Assembly: GCF_043678055.1 (NCBI RefSeq)
Contig: NZ_JBHEQA010000001.1
Coordinates: 248,001-312,000 of the forward strand
Length of the DNA stretch: 64,000 bases
Direction: 5' to 3'
Source of the DNA: Spongiimicrobium salis
GTDB lineage: Bacteria > Bacteroidota > Bacteroidia > Flavobacteriales > Flavobacteriaceae
Shown here: piece by piece, positions 43,409 through 52,477 of the stretch
Layout: the number at the start of each line of letters is the position of its first letter
Position numbering within the stretch: the first letter of the stretch is position 1
Made by a program: the position numbers and the translations under genes
The notes under the pieces: generated by a model
Database searches by the model: none
Told to the model about the DNA's origin: nothing
The model's input: the letters and a program-made list of their open reading frames with translations, nothing else

Positions 43409-44509
43409 TTACAAAGCGGTTTCTTCCGCTAAGGAAGGATAATCTGTATATCCCTTATGATCTCCTCCGTAAAAAGTATGGGGATCTAATTCATTCATTG
43501 GGGAATTTTGCTTAAACCGTTCAGGCAAATCCGGATTGGCAATAAAGAAACGCCCATAACTAATTGCTGTTGCTTTTCCCTCTTCAATACGTTTTGCCCC
43601 AGTTGTTGCGGTATAGTTGCCATTGGCAATATAGGCTCCTTCCCATGATTGCTGCAACTCATTGAGAATGGCTCTTTTTTCAGCGGCCAATGTTGTAAAG
43701 GGCATCTCTTCGTTTACTTCCAAAAAAGCTAACTTATAGGTGTTAAGTTTCGAAATTACATAACTAAAGGTTTTTAACACATCTCCCGCTCCCATGGTAT
43801 TATAGGTACTGGTAGGCGACAGTTTTATTCCAACACGATCTGCGCCCCAAATTTCCACGGTATCATTCATGACTTCTTCCAGAAAACGATAGCGATTTTC
43901 CAAAGATCCCCCATAAGCATCCGTACGTTGATTTGTAGCTTCCTGTAAAAAAGTGTCGATTAAAAAGCCTCCGGCCGCATGAATTTCAACCCCATCAAAA
44001 CCAGCTTCCATAGCATTGCGATTGGCGCGAACGAAGTCGCTTCGAAGCTCTTGAATCTCCTCCAAGGTCAATCCCCGGGGCATGGTTGGGGACTGCATTC
44101 CATCATAGGTCATTACTTGATCTTTGCTTGCAATAGCAGATGGAGCCACCACCTCAAATCCTTCAGCTAAGATGGAGGAATGTGATGCCCGGCCCGAATG
44201 CCATAACTGCAAAAAGATACGCCCCCCTTCCTGATGCACTGCTTCGGTTACTTTTTTCCAAGATGCCACTTGTTCCTCCGTATAAATTCCGGGACAGTTG
44301 ATTCCCCCTGCGCCTTTATTGATCTGGGTAGATTCTGCCATAATAATTCCCGCGGTAGCACGCTGTCTATAGTATTCTACCGTAGTCGCGGAAGGAATAC
44401 CTCCTTCCAAGGCCCGATAACGACTCATGGGTGCCATAAAAATGCGGTTCTTGGCCGTATAACGCCCTATCTTTACTGGATTAAAAAGTGTTTTTATTGT
44501 CTGTTCCAT
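43409..44509 (-). CDS. old yellow enzyme family alkene reductase
   Basis: 366 residues of the OYE/NemA type, an FMN-dependent NAD(P)H reductase of activated C=C bonds, cytoplasmic. Motifs: LFNPVKIGRYTAKNRI, YYRQRATAGIIMAE, FLQLWHSGRASH, DGVEIHAAGGFLIDTFL and NQRTDAYGGSLENR. Last gene of a minus-strand operon with a peroxiredoxin-like and an NTF2-like gene upstream (18-nt gap), so an electrophile-stress role is likely. Probably under the AraC gene at 45685. Confidence 0.92.
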   Translation of the reverse strand: MEQTIKTLFNPVKIGRYTAKNRIFMAPMSRYRALEGGIPSATTVEYYRQRATAGIIMAESTQINKGAGGINCPGIYTEEQVASWKKVTEAVHQEGGRIFLQLWHSGRASHSSILAEGFEVVAPSAIASKDQVMTYDGMQSPTMPRGLTLEEIQELRSDFVRANRNAMEAGFDGVEIHAAGGFLIDTFLQEATNQRTDAYGGSLENRYRFLEEVMNDTVEIWGADRVGIKLSPTSTYNTMGAGDVLKTFSYVISKLNTYKLAFLEVNEEMPFTTLAAEKRAILNELQQSWEGAYIANGNYTATTGAKRIEEGKATAISYGRFFIANPDLPERFKQNSPMNELDPHTFYGGDHKGYTDYPSLAEETAL

Positions 44510-44527
44510 GATTTATTATTTTGTGAT

Positions 44528-44923
44528 TTAAATGTGTTGTGAAAAAATAACTTCCCGTATAATTTGCCAGCGTTCTTCTTCCCATATAAAGTCAATGCTC
44601 AACGCCAATCTACTTTGTGTTCCGGTTAAATTTACCTGTCGCGTAATAGCAATATGGCCGGTATCCCCATTCACTTCTGCGTGATTAAATTGTGCAGTAC
44701 TATTTTCTTGAATGTCGCCTTCGTTTAATCGCGTTTCTATAAGTTCCACAAAAGAAGTTTTATCAAAACGCATGGTCTTGCCCTGTTCATTGATCATTAA
44801 AACCTGCATATTTCTATGGTATAAACTATTGAACAAGGCTATTTCTACAGATTCCTTTGCATTGATCAGATGACCGAGCGATGCCTTTAATCCTTCTATT
44901 GATTTTGTATTCTTTTGTTTCAT
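44528..44923 (-). CDS. NTF2-like protein (DUF4440-type)
   Basis: 131 residues without a signal peptide. Cone-fold pattern with SVEIALFNSLYH, MLINEQGKTMRFD, and VNGDTGHIAITRQVNLTG ending in WQIIREVIFS. It is the middle gene of the peroxiredoxin/NTF2/OYE operon. Role unknown; may act on the same small-molecule substrate. Confidence 0.8.
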   Translation of the reverse strand: MKQKNTKSIEGLKASLGHLINAKESVEIALFNSLYHRNMQVLMINEQGKTMRFDKTSFVELIETRLNEGDIQENSTAQFNHAEVNGDTGHIAITRQVNLTGTQSRLALSIDFIWEEERWQIIREVIFSQHI

Positions 44924-44940
44924 TGTTTTATTTTTTAGAC

Positions 44941-45591
44941 TTAAGCTACCAAAGTAGTTTTCAATACTTCCAAAAGTGTTAATGGTTCTAGGCGGGTCAT
45001 ATAATCTTCTTCAAAGTGAACAAAAACAATTTCCCGATTTTTGTTAATGACATAAACTGCAGGAACCGGAAGCTCATCATTGTTATTTCCATGGATGTGG
45101 CCGAGGTCTATTCCAAAATTCCGATACTCTTTTTTAGTTGCCTCATCCAAGGAGAATACAATTCCGAGCGTTTTCATAAACCGGGCATCCACATCGGTTG
45201 CAATGGGGTAGGTAAGGATATTTTTTAGAGCAGTATCGTTTGTCAATTGCGGTCGCTCTGCGCTTATTGCAAGTATGGATACACCAATTTCAGAAAAGTC
45301 ATTTTGTAACCGCTCATACTCCCGCAATTCCAGATTGCAATAAGGGCACCAACCTCCCCTATAAAAATTAAGGATCAAGTATTCCGAGGCTATGTATTCT
45401 TCTACAGCCTTCGTTTCTCCCGTCATAGTGGTTAAAGGCGCATTGGGAACCGTATCACCCAACTGAAGCGACTTCTCCCTAAGCCCACTATTTATGATCT
45501 CTTGCAAGCCATTTTTAAATACTTCTATGATATGTTGCGGCATTCTTTCCATAGTAGCTTGCCGCATTTGTTTTAATTGTTTGTCCAACAT
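44941..45591 (-). CDS. AhpC/TSA-type peroxiredoxin-like protein
   Basis: 216 residues; thioredoxin-fold with FYRGGWCPYCNLELREYERL (Cys82 and Cys85), the typical AhpC/TSA WCPxC region. It probably reduces hydroperoxides or a thiol partner in the cytoplasm. First gene of the three-gene operon. Its promoter has -7 element TAGTTTTG (minus strand, 45614-45621) and AraC-type repeats at 45643-45674 just upstream. Confidence 0.88.
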   Translation of the reverse strand: MLDKQLKQMRQATMERMPQHIIEVFKNGLQEIINSGLREKSLQLGDTVPNAPLTTMTGETKAVEEYIASEYLILNFYRGGWCPYCNLELREYERLQNDFSEIGVSILAISAERPQLTNDTALKNILTYPIATDVDARFMKTLGIVFSLDEATKKEYRNFGIDLGHIHGNNNDELPVPAVYVINKNREIVFVHFEEDYMTRLEPLTLLEVLKTTLVA

Positions 45592-45642
45592 CGTTTACTA
45601 TATTTTGTGATGACAAAACTATAGCACTACGTTTTATGTTAG

Positions 45643-45674
45643 ATAATCAATATAAAACTAAAAATAGTCAATAT
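45643..45674 (-). promoter_or_regulatory. AraC-type direct repeat ATARTCAATAT with 21-nt period
   Basis: ATAATCAATAT (45643-45653) and ATAGTCAATAT (45664-45674) differ in one base and lie exactly 21 nt apart, two helical turns. They end 21 nt upstream of the -7 element at 45614-45621, the usual position of an AraC activator. The AraC gene stop is only 11 nt away. Confidence 0.72.
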
Positions 45675-45684
45675 GTAACTTTCC

Positions 45685-46554
45685 CTAAGTCCGTTGCGTT
45701 TTTTGAAACTGATTGGGGGTGAGCCCCGTGAATTTTTTGAAGAAACGAATGAAATTTGAAGGTTCATCAAATCCCAAATTGAAAGCGATTTCCTTAGAAC
45801 TATAGTTATCCTCAGAAATACTTCTTTTTATTTCCAGCAACAGCCAATGATCAATAAAGGCCTTTGCCGTCATCTTGCTCATTTCCTTGCAGATATCATT
45901 CAAATATTTATAGGAAACGGACAAGCTAGCCGCATATTCTTTAGCATTATGAGTCTTTGCGTAGTTTTTGGCCAAAAGCTCTTTAAAATGTATAAAGTCT
46001 TTAAAACGCTGGCTTTCAAATGTTTTATGTTGATATATGGTCAACTGTTTGATTTGGAGCAAGAGGGTGGTAAAAGCCGCATTGATCAAATCTGCCTTCA
46101 AGTTGGTATTCTCATTCAAATGTATTTGTTCCAATACCTCTAGACTATTTTTCAGAAGCTGTAGATTTTCTTGACCTATTAAAATACTGGGGGTATGATA
46201 TACATGAAGAAAATGAAAGAGGTTCTTTTCACTGATATTTTCCGTAATAAAGTTTTCTTCAAAAGAGATCACTATCCCTTCTACCGTAAGTTTTTCGGAA
46301 AAGGCATGCACTTGCCCTTTCGTCAATGGAAGAATAAGCCCAGGGGACAATTCCAATGTGTTGAAATCGGTCATATGGGTTCCTTCCCCCTTCGTGATAA
46401 TGATCAATGCATGAAATTGGATACGGTGGGGGTTAGACAAATCATAAGCGCTCTTCTTACAACGTTCATACAACTCCTTAATGGTAATAAACTCAAAAGG
46501 GATAGCTTGCTTAACAAAACGGGAAAAAATGATATTTTCTATTTCAAGAGGCAT
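45685..46554 (-). CDS. AraC-family transcriptional regulator
   Basis: 289 residues: N-terminal sensor region rich in beta strands (GEGTHMTDFNTLELSPG) and C-terminal HTH (AKEYAASLSVSYKYLNDICKEM and SKEIAFNLGFDEPSNFIRFFKK). It lies immediately upstream of the peroxiredoxin operon on the same strand and almost certainly controls it through the repeat at 45643-45674. Effector unknown. Confidence 0.92.
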   Translation of the reverse strand: MPLEIENIIFSRFVKQAIPFEFITIKELYERCKKSAYDLSNPHRIQFHALIIITKGEGTHMTDFNTLELSPGLILPLTKGQVHAFSEKLTVEGIVISFEENFITENISEKNLFHFLHVYHTPSILIGQENLQLLKNSLEVLEQIHLNENTNLKADLINAAFTTLLLQIKQLTIYQHKTFESQRFKDFIHFKELLAKNYAKTHNAKEYAASLSVSYKYLNDICKEMSKMTAKAFIDHWLLLEIKRSISEDNYSSKEIAFNLGFDEPSNFIRFFKKFTGLTPNQFQKTQRT

Positions 46555-46691
46555 ATGCGAAATCCTATATTACAGTTTCTTGCATACTAAAATACACTAA
46601 TCCTGAAACAAAATCCTGTAATAGGAGTGCAGTACTACTGATATTGAATACCAGCCATATTGGGTGCCCATATAATGCACAAGGAAAACAC

Positions 46692-48233
46692 TTAGTTCCT
46701 GATCAATAATTCCTCCACCTCTTCCAAACTCTTCCCTTTGGTTTCAATGACATATTTATAGACAAAGAAAACCGCACAGAGCGAGAGGGAAGCATAAATG
46801 GCAAAGGTAATGGCCGGTCCAAGGTTTGATAATTCCCATGGGAATACCTGCGTTACGGAGAAGCTGATAAAAGAATTAAAAAAGCCAACTACGGAAATGG
46901 CAATCCCTTTAATGCTGTTCGGAAACACCTCTGATATTAACGTCCACATCACCGGTCCCAAGGAAATGGCAAAAGCTGCCACATAGAGCAAAATAGCAAA
47001 CAGGACCAATGAAGCATTTATAGTAATAAACTGAGCGGCTTCGTTTCTTTTGAAATCAAGAAATTGCCTTTCATTCAGTACAGGTTGCACTGCTTCGAAC
47101 AATGCTTTCTGATCCGGGAAAGAGTTGCCATTCATTACTTCTAAAGCTGCTCTAGTGGAAACATCGCTAAGCTTGGCCAAGGTGGTTTCGTTAACGTCAT
47201 AGGTAGCTTGGTTGAAGGCAAAAGCGGCCATTAAAAGCGCTATGGTCATGCAACTGGTTCCTATGATCAATAAGGGCCTTCTTCCCAACTTATCGATCAA
47301 CCAAATGGCCACTAAAGTAAAAACAAGGTTGGTTAAGCCTACAACAATGGCTTGCAAGAAGGAAGAATCTGTGTTACCTCCAGCTTGCTCAAAGATGGTG
47401 GGAGCATAGTAAAATATGGCATTGATTCCTGTAATTTGCTGAAAAAAAGCCACCCCTAAGGCGATGATCATAATGGTAGCATATTTCTTTTTGAAAATAT
47501 CTGCCAATTTTCCTTTGGCCTCCTTTTTTTCTGCAGCACCTTGAATCTCAGCAATAGTGATTTCGGCATAAGCTTCTCCCCCTATTTTTGTTAATACATG
47601 ACGTGCTCCTTTGATCTTGTTCAATTTTCGAATCAGCCATCTTGGGCTTCTAGGTACGGTAAATAGTGCAAAGAAATAAATGATGGCAGGAATAACCTCC
47701 ACACCAAGCATCCAACGCCAGCTCTCCCCTTCCATATTAATCAAGAAATAATTGGAAAAATAGGCCACGGAAATCCCAATAACAATATTTAACTGATTAA
47801 AAGAAACCAGGCTTCCCCGCAATTTTGGCGGCGCAATTTCGGCAATGTAAATAGGAGCAATCAAAATAGCTCCTCCAATTCCGATTCCTCCAATGATTCG
47901 TGCAATAATAAACTCGGAATAGGATGTGGCAAGAGCAGACCAAAAAGCAGAAATGGTAAAAAGTGCCGCCACAATAATGAGCACTTTTTTACGTCCATAA
48001 GCATCAGCCAGGGGTCCTGCCATTAAATTGCCCGCCATAGCGCCGAACACCACACAACCCACGGAAAAACCTAACATCCACTCCGTCATTTCAAAATATA
48101 TGGTGATTCCTTTAACCGCTCCTGAAATTACTGCACTATCAAAACCCAACAAAAAACCACCCAAAGCCACAATCAAACTTATTAGAATGGTGTAGGATTT
48201 GTTCATTTTCAATGCAGTATCGGCTGTCGTCAT
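46692..48233 (-). CDS. MFS sugar porter
   Basis: 513 residues from the ATG at 48233 (a longer frame would add 16). Sugar-porter signature: GFLLGFDSAVISGAV, DAYGRKKVLI (about 80-89), EIAPPKLRGSLVSFNQL, QQITGINAIFYYAPTIFEQAG and IDKLGRRPLL. Twelve membrane helices with the XylE-type layout; an extra loop of about 70 residues lies near 360-440. Likely imports a hexose or pentose with protons. It lies alone; the 413-nt upstream gap is covered in another entry. Confidence 0.9.
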   Translation of the reverse strand: MTTADTALKMNKSYTILISLIVALGGFLLGFDSAVISGAVKGITIYFEMTEWMLGFSVGCVVFGAMAGNLMAGPLADAYGRKKVLIIVAALFTISAFWSALATSYSEFIIARIIGGIGIGGAILIAPIYIAEIAPPKLRGSLVSFNQLNIVIGISVAYFSNYFLINMEGESWRWMLGVEVIPAIIYFFALFTVPRSPRWLIRKLNKIKGARHVLTKIGGEAYAEITIAEIQGAAEKKEAKGKLADIFKKKYATIMIIALGVAFFQQITGINAIFYYAPTIFEQAGGNTDSSFLQAIVVGLTNLVFTLVAIWLIDKLGRRPLLIIGTSCMTIALLMAAFAFNQATYDVNETTLAKLSDVSTRAALEVMNGNSFPDQKALFEAVQPVLNERQFLDFKRNEAAQFITINASLVLFAILLYVAAFAISLGPVMWTLISEVFPNSIKGIAISVVGFFNSFISFSVTQVFPWELSNLGPAITFAIYASLSLCAVFFVYKYVIETKGKSLEEVEELLIRN

Positions 48234-48646
48234 TGTATTTGTTTTAGTTGGTTTTGGTATTATTTCTTGTAGTAGCTTCAATATATTTTTTATTCAGAAC
48301 ACTTCCCTAATATTCACCTTAACAAAAAGTATACAAGCTTAAAAAAAGATACCTCTAAAGCCAAAATGCCTTTTAAATGGGAAATGCCGAACGATATTGG
48401 AATTTGGTTACCTCCATTCTTTCCGAGGAAATCTATTGATGTTAAGGTAATGTTGTGGTAAATACAGATTGGAGTCAGTTTTTTTCCTTTAAATCCAGAC
48501 ATCCAAGTCCATTTTATGGTACAAAACAAGCTATTGCTCAGGAATGAAATCAGTTTTTCTACGAATTTGTAACTTTTTTGAAAGTCGTCTTGTCCAATAC
48601 ATGTGAATTCACAAGTACAGTACAAATCCATTTAAATCAAAACAAG
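48234..48646. other. 413-nt divergent promoter region
   Basis: It separates the sugar porter (minus) from the serine hydrolase (plus). An open frame of about 105 codons on the minus strand inside it has no RBS or family and reads as chance. A 12-bp palindrome TGTGAATTCACA lies at 48602-48613, 34 nt upstream of the hydrolase start; it lacks the 6-nt spacing of a Crp site. Nothing else stands out. Confidence 0.5.
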
Positions 48647-49744
48647 ATGAATCACTTTAAGCCTATACTTCTTTTTATAGCCACGCTTAGTTTGCATACT
48701 GCAATCTATGCGCAAAGCAACACCATAAAAACCGTTAGCGGAAAACCGCTAAAGATTACAATACTAGAAGATCGCATAACCCATATTATGGATTCCATTC
48801 AATTACCCGGCCTATCCATTGCCATTATCAACGATGCTAAAATTGCCTACCACCGCAAATTTGGGTTTCGTAATATAAAAACCAAAGAAGCTGTTACTCC
48901 CCATAGTATTTTTGAAGGAGCTTCCCTTTCCAAACCTTTATTTGCCTATTTTGTAATGAAAATGGTAGAAAATGGGGAGTTTGACCTCGATGTTCCGATT
49001 TACGACTTCCTCAAAGCGATTTTCCCCGAAGGCGTTATTGACCCTGCCTCTTTTGAGGCCTACAAAACCATTACGCCCAGAATTGTCCTATCCCACGGTA
49101 CCGGCATTCCCAATTGGGTAAGAGGTGAACCCATTAAAATTGCCTTCAAACCGGGTACGGATTTTTCATATTCCGGAGAGGCCTATCAACATATGGGAGC
49201 AGCACTAGGTACCAAACTTGGCATTGGTTGGGGTACCGCTTTGGACAGTCTCTTTCTAAAAGAAGTGGCCCATCCGTTAGGAATGCATCGTAGTTTCTAT
49301 ACCTGGAACGATGTATTGGAAAAACATACAGTCAAAGGACATATGAAAGGGAAAGTCAATATGGAAGTGCATCGGGATAAAAAAGTGGGGCCTGGATACA
49401 GCTTGCAATCCGATGCGTATGATTTTGCCTTATTTTTAATCGAAATGATGAAACCCAAAAACTTATCGGTAGCCTTACGTGATGAAATGCTCAAAGAGCA
49501 CAATCCCTTTAAAGCTGATAACGAAATACATCAAGAAACCGGTCAAACGGGATGGGGACTCGGTTTTGCCCAGAAACCAACGCCGAACGGACTTATGCAC
49601 CTGCATACCGGAAACAATCAAGACTTTCAGGCCTATGCCATGTTTGTTCCACAACAGCAATACGGATTTGTCATATTTGGCAATGCCGACAATTTGTTTC
49701 CTTTTTTAACCGCAATCGAAAAATTAATAGAAAAACAATTTTAA
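48647..49744 (+). CDS. secreted serine hydrolase (class C beta-lactamase-like)
   Basis: 365 residues from the ATG at 48647, which exposes a signal peptide (ILLFIATLSLHTAIYAQ); an earlier start would hide it. The penicillin-binding fold shows SxxK as GASLSKPLFAYF, the YxN region as YSGEAYQ, and a C-terminal HTGNNQDFQAY that replaces KTG. Likely a periplasmic esterase or D-peptidase rather than a true lactamase. Followed after 11 nt by a DUF6249-like gene. Confidence 0.87.
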   Translation: MNHFKPILLFIATLSLHTAIYAQSNTIKTVSGKPLKITILEDRITHIMDSIQLPGLSIAIINDAKIAYHRKFGFRNIKTKEAVTPHSIFEGASLSKPLFAYFVMKMVENGEFDLDVPIYDFLKAIFPEGVIDPASFEAYKTITPRIVLSHGTGIPNWVRGEPIKIAFKPGTDFSYSGEAYQHMGAALGTKLGIGWGTALDSLFLKEVAHPLGMHRSFYTWNDVLEKHTVKGHMKGKVNMEVHRDKKVGPGYSLQSDAYDFALFLIEMMKPKNLSVALRDEMLKEHNPFKADNEIHQETGQTGWGLGFAQKPTPNGLMHLHTGNNQDFQAYAMFVPQQQYGFVIFGNADNLFPFLTAIEKLIEKQF

Positions 49745-49755
49745 ACCAGACCCAG

Positions 49756-50085
49756 ATGGAAAAAACAAATGAAATACTCAGTTTACTTATCGTTAGCATT
49801 GGCTTTATACTTATTGTATATATTCTGGCCAAGTATAACTATATGGTCAAAAAAGCGATGATTGATAAAGGAATCCTTGTAGCATCCCGGAAACATACGG
49901 TGAGGCATATTGATTTGGGATGTATCCTGGCAGGATTGGGAGTCGGATTCTTAGTTTCCTCCATCTTCACGGAAATGAATCTAACCGAAGATACTACAGA
50001 CCTTCTGGTATGGGGGACCATTGGAATTTTTGGAGGTGCCAGTTTGATCTTAGCTCATTTTTTAAGAAAAAAATGGGGACATTAA
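49756..50085 (+). CDS. DUF6249-like small membrane protein
   Basis: 109 residues from the ATG at 49756; the longer open frame upstream is a shadow of the serine hydrolase gene. Helices at about 7-26, 55-70 and 84-105; the middle AMIDKGILVASRKH matches the RxxxIxxG pattern of DUF6249. It ends 1 nt before the TTG of the sigma gene. Between a hydrolase and a sigma factor it may belong to an envelope-stress unit; function unknown. Confidence 0.75.
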   Translation: MEKTNEILSLLIVSIGFILIVYILAKYNYMVKKAMIDKGILVASRKHTVRHIDLGCILAGLGVGFLVSSIFTEMNLTEDTTDLLVWGTIGIFGGASLILAHFLRKKWGH

Positions 50086-50086
50086 A

Positions 50087-50650
50087 TTGTCACAGGATTT
50101 AGATAAACATAGTATTGAGCGGATCAAGGAGGGAGATGCATATGCTTTTCGCCTTATGGTGGAAAAGTACAAAGATGTATCCTTGTCCTTGGTCTGCTCC
50201 ATTGTAAAAGATGAGCAATTGGCCGAAGATATCTTACAGGATGTTTTTATACGCGTATTCGAAAAAGTGCATACGTTTAAATTTAAATCCAGTTTTTCTA
50301 CCTGGTTGTATCGCATTGCTGTAAATATGAGCTATACGGCTTTGAAAAGCAGGAAACATAGTATGGATATCAATACCCTGGAGGAAACTTCCGAAATACG
50401 AGTCAATACCAAAGAACTTATGAAAGAGGCATATCAAAAAAAGTTCATTCATCTAGCGCTTAAGGCATTAAATGCCGATGAAGCTTTAGTATTACAATTG
50501 TTTTATTTATCCGAAAAGAGCATGAAGGAAATCGTAAAAATTACGGGTTTCACCCTTTCCAAAGTAAAAATAAGCCTCCATCGGGGTAGAGGGAATCTGG
50601 ATTTTCAACTACGCCAATTGTTAGGCAACGAAATAGAAAACTTATTATGA
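50087..50650 (+). CDS. ECF-type RNA polymerase sigma factor (third module)
   Basis: 187 residues: region 2 (AYAFRLMVEKYKDVSLSLV, LAEDILQDVFIRVFEKV, SFSTWLYRIAVNMSY) and region 4 (LSEKSMKEIVKITGFTLSKVKISLHRGRGNL). It starts with TTG directly after the previous stop; no ATG is in frame. It overlaps the following small membrane gene by 4 nt (ATGA). The best guess is that the DUF6249-like gene and the next gene modulate it. Confidence 0.92.
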   Translation: MSQDLDKHSIERIKEGDAYAFRLMVEKYKDVSLSLVCSIVKDEQLAEDILQDVFIRVFEKVHTFKFKSSFSTWLYRIAVNMSYTALKSRKHSMDINTLEETSEIRVNTKELMKEAYQKKFIHLALKALNADEALVLQLFYLSEKSMKEIVKITGFTLSKVKISLHRGRGNLDFQLRQLLGNEIENLL

Positions 50651-50979
50651 AAGAAGACCAACTAAAAACATTGATCCAAAAAAGCAAACGGGAAACTTCT
50701 CCAGATTTTACGGAGCAGCTCATGGAAAAAATAGCGCTACGTCAGGAACAGAAAAAAACAGTTGTATGGCCGTTTAAAATTGTATTTGGAGCTTTGGTTT
50801 TTCTTTTGATAGGCCTGAGTTATCTAATATTTATTGGTTTTGATATCCATCTGCCACTATCCGACACCTCATTAAAAAACATGAGGATGCCCATAGTTTT
50901 AGGTGTTTTTGCTTTTCTTTTTTTTGTACTGAATCATATGATGCGCCTTCATGAAAGTTATACGAACATGGAACATTAA
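50647..50979 (+). CDS. small membrane protein, probable anti-sigma partner
   Basis: 110 residues; a charged N-terminal segment (ETSPDFTEQLMEKIALRQEQK) is followed by two membrane helices (about 42-64 and 78-100). ATGA overlap with the sigma gene suggests coupled expression and anti-sigma function, but no zinc-binding motif is visible. The N-terminal pattern SPDFTEQLMEKI is common for sigma-linked small proteins in Bacteroidota. Confidence 0.7.
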   Translation: MKEDQLKTLIQKSKRETSPDFTEQLMEKIALRQEQKKTVVWPFKIVFGALVFLLIGLSYLIFIGFDIHLPLSDTSLKNMRMPIVLGVFAFLFFVLNHMMRLHESYTNMEH

Positions 50980-51038
50980 ATCGTGATTACAGCGAAAAGC
51001 AATGGGTATATGATCTTAATAGCGGCCTAGGTATTTCT

Positions 51039-51764
51039 TTAATTTTCATTCCAATAATAACTATCGGGATAAGGGCGTTTCCCAAAAATAGCCGTACCTA
51101 CGCGTAAAATTGTACTTCCCTCCTGGATGGCCAGTTCCAGGTCATTGGACATGCCCATGGACAATTCATCAAATGTAGCTCCAGGAAGCTTCAATGCCTT
51201 GGCCTTGTATTGAATCTCTTTTAGGCGTTTAAAACAATCCCGTACCTTATCATCTTTGGAGGATAATACTCCAATGGTCATGAATCCCTTGATATGAAGA
51301 CGATCATAATGGGAAACTTGTTTTATAAATTCCAATGCATTCTCTGGCGCTATACCAAATTTACTATCTTCGAAAGAAGTATTGACTTGTATAAAAATAT
51401 CAATATCGCGATTGTCATATACACAGCGATTTTGCAATTTTTCCACTAATCGCAATCTATCTACAGATTGGATCACATTGGCATATTGCAGTACATATTT
51501 CACTTTATAGGTCTGTAAATGACCAATCATATGCCATTGCAAATTCCGCTGTTTTAAATCACTATACTTTTGTTCGGCTTCTTTGACTTTGTTTTCCCCA
51601 ATAAGGGAATATCCCTTATTCAAGGCAACTTCAATATTTTTAGTGGTTACTGTTTTGGTCGCCAACAATAATTTTACTTCAGATCGATTTCTTCCGTATT
51701 TCGTACAGGCGGTAGCAATCCTATCTTCAATATGTTGTAAGTTATTCAGAATCGTCTGTTCCAT
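51039..51764 (-). CDS. YggS-family PLP-binding protein (PLPBP/PROSC)
   Basis: 241 residues from the ATG at 51764. PLP-binding Lys in LLLATKTVTTKNI (Lys37 here), GENKVKEAEQKYSDL, WHMIGHLQTYKVKYVL and MGMSNDLELAIQEGSTILRVGTAIFG, all typical. The protein handles intracellular PLP homeostasis. It overlaps the upstream AAA ATPase gene by 23 nt and is the last gene of the MarR/AAA/YggS operon. Confidence 0.93.
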   Translation of the reverse strand: MEQTILNNLQHIEDRIATACTKYGRNRSEVKLLLATKTVTTKNIEVALNKGYSLIGENKVKEAEQKYSDLKQRNLQWHMIGHLQTYKVKYVLQYANVIQSVDRLRLVEKLQNRCVYDNRDIDIFIQVNTSFEDSKFGIAPENALEFIKQVSHYDRLHIKGFMTIGVLSSKDDKVRDCFKRLKEIQYKAKALKLPGATFDELSMGMSNDLELAIQEGSTILRVGTAIFGKRPYPDSYYWNEN

Positions 51765-52470
51765 TGCTGGTTTTTTCCAAAGCCTCATTGATCAAAATCT
51801 CCTTCACCTGATCGATCATGAACATTTTTGCCTCTGCGTAGGAGAGCTCGTATCTGCGTTCTATATTTCTACAATTTTTAGGATACTTTAGAAGCATTTT
51901 GTCATAATAGCTGTCCAAGACTTGTTGATCCGGCATTGTAAAACCTACCTTCAATTGAAATCGTCTTAATAAGGCCTGGTCCAACATTGTTACTGTATTG
52001 GTAGCGGCTATGAGTATGGCGTCTTCATGTAAATAATCCATACATTGGATCAAGGTATTTACCACGCGACGCATTTCACCGGAATCGGTATTCCCTGTAT
52101 CTCGCATGGCTCCTAAAGAATCAAATTCATCCAAAAACAATATGGACTTTTGTTGTGCTGCCTTTTGGAACAAAGTAGCTATATTTTTTGCAGTATCCCC
52201 CAGTTTTGAAGATACAATAGTGCTTAGGTTCACCACCATGATCCCACAAGCTAGTTCTTTGGCCAAAACCTGGGCCATCATGGTTTTTCCGCAACCACTA
52301 GGTCCGTGAAACAGTAGTTTTGTATCCAAAGGGAGATGGTAGGGCCGTAGGACCTCCAAATGTTGATATTCTCTTAGAAACTTTAAAATTAAGGTTTTAG
52401 TCGCTTTATCCAAGACCATATCATTTAGGGTTGCCTCTAAATTTCCCCTTAGGTACAAGTCGTTTTTCAT
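51742..52470 (-). CDS. single-domain AAA ATPase
   Basis: 242 residues from the ATG at 52470, preferred over one 27 nt upstream because GAGG lies just before it and the shorter start avoids overlap with the MarR gene. Walker A GPSGCGKT, Walker B LFLDEFDS, sensor ATNTVTMLDQALLRRF. It looks like a SpoVK/FtsH-type single AAA module without a protease or substrate domain. Between a Cys-rich MarR regulator and YggS; the partner or client is unknown. Confidence 0.85.
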   Translation of the reverse strand: MKNDLYLRGNLEATLNDMVLDKATKTLILKFLREYQHLEVLRPYHLPLDTKLLFHGPSGCGKTMMAQVLAKELACGIMVVNLSTIVSSKLGDTAKNIATLFQKAAQQKSILFLDEFDSLGAMRDTGNTDSGEMRRVVNTLIQCMDYLHEDAILIAATNTVTMLDQALLRRFQLKVGFTMPDQQVLDSYYDKMLLKYPKNCRNIERRYELSYAEAKMFMIDQVKEILINEALEKTSNGTDDSE

Positions 52471-52477
52471 AGGAACC

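Noticed and set aside
48602..48613. TGTGAATTCACA as a possible Crp site
   Set aside because: Crp-type sites need six nucleotides between TGTGA and TCACA; this palindrome has only two.
40702..48619. 12-mer TTCACAAGTACA at 40702-40713 and 48608-48619
   Set aside because: It lies upstream of both the RDD gene and the serine hydrolase gene, but at different distances and in different orientation relative to the genes. Not enough to call a shared site.
48314..48631. Open frame of 105 codons on the minus strand in the divergent promoter region
   Set aside because: No RBS, odd composition, no family resemblance, and it would occupy the promoter of the serine hydrolase. Treated as chance.
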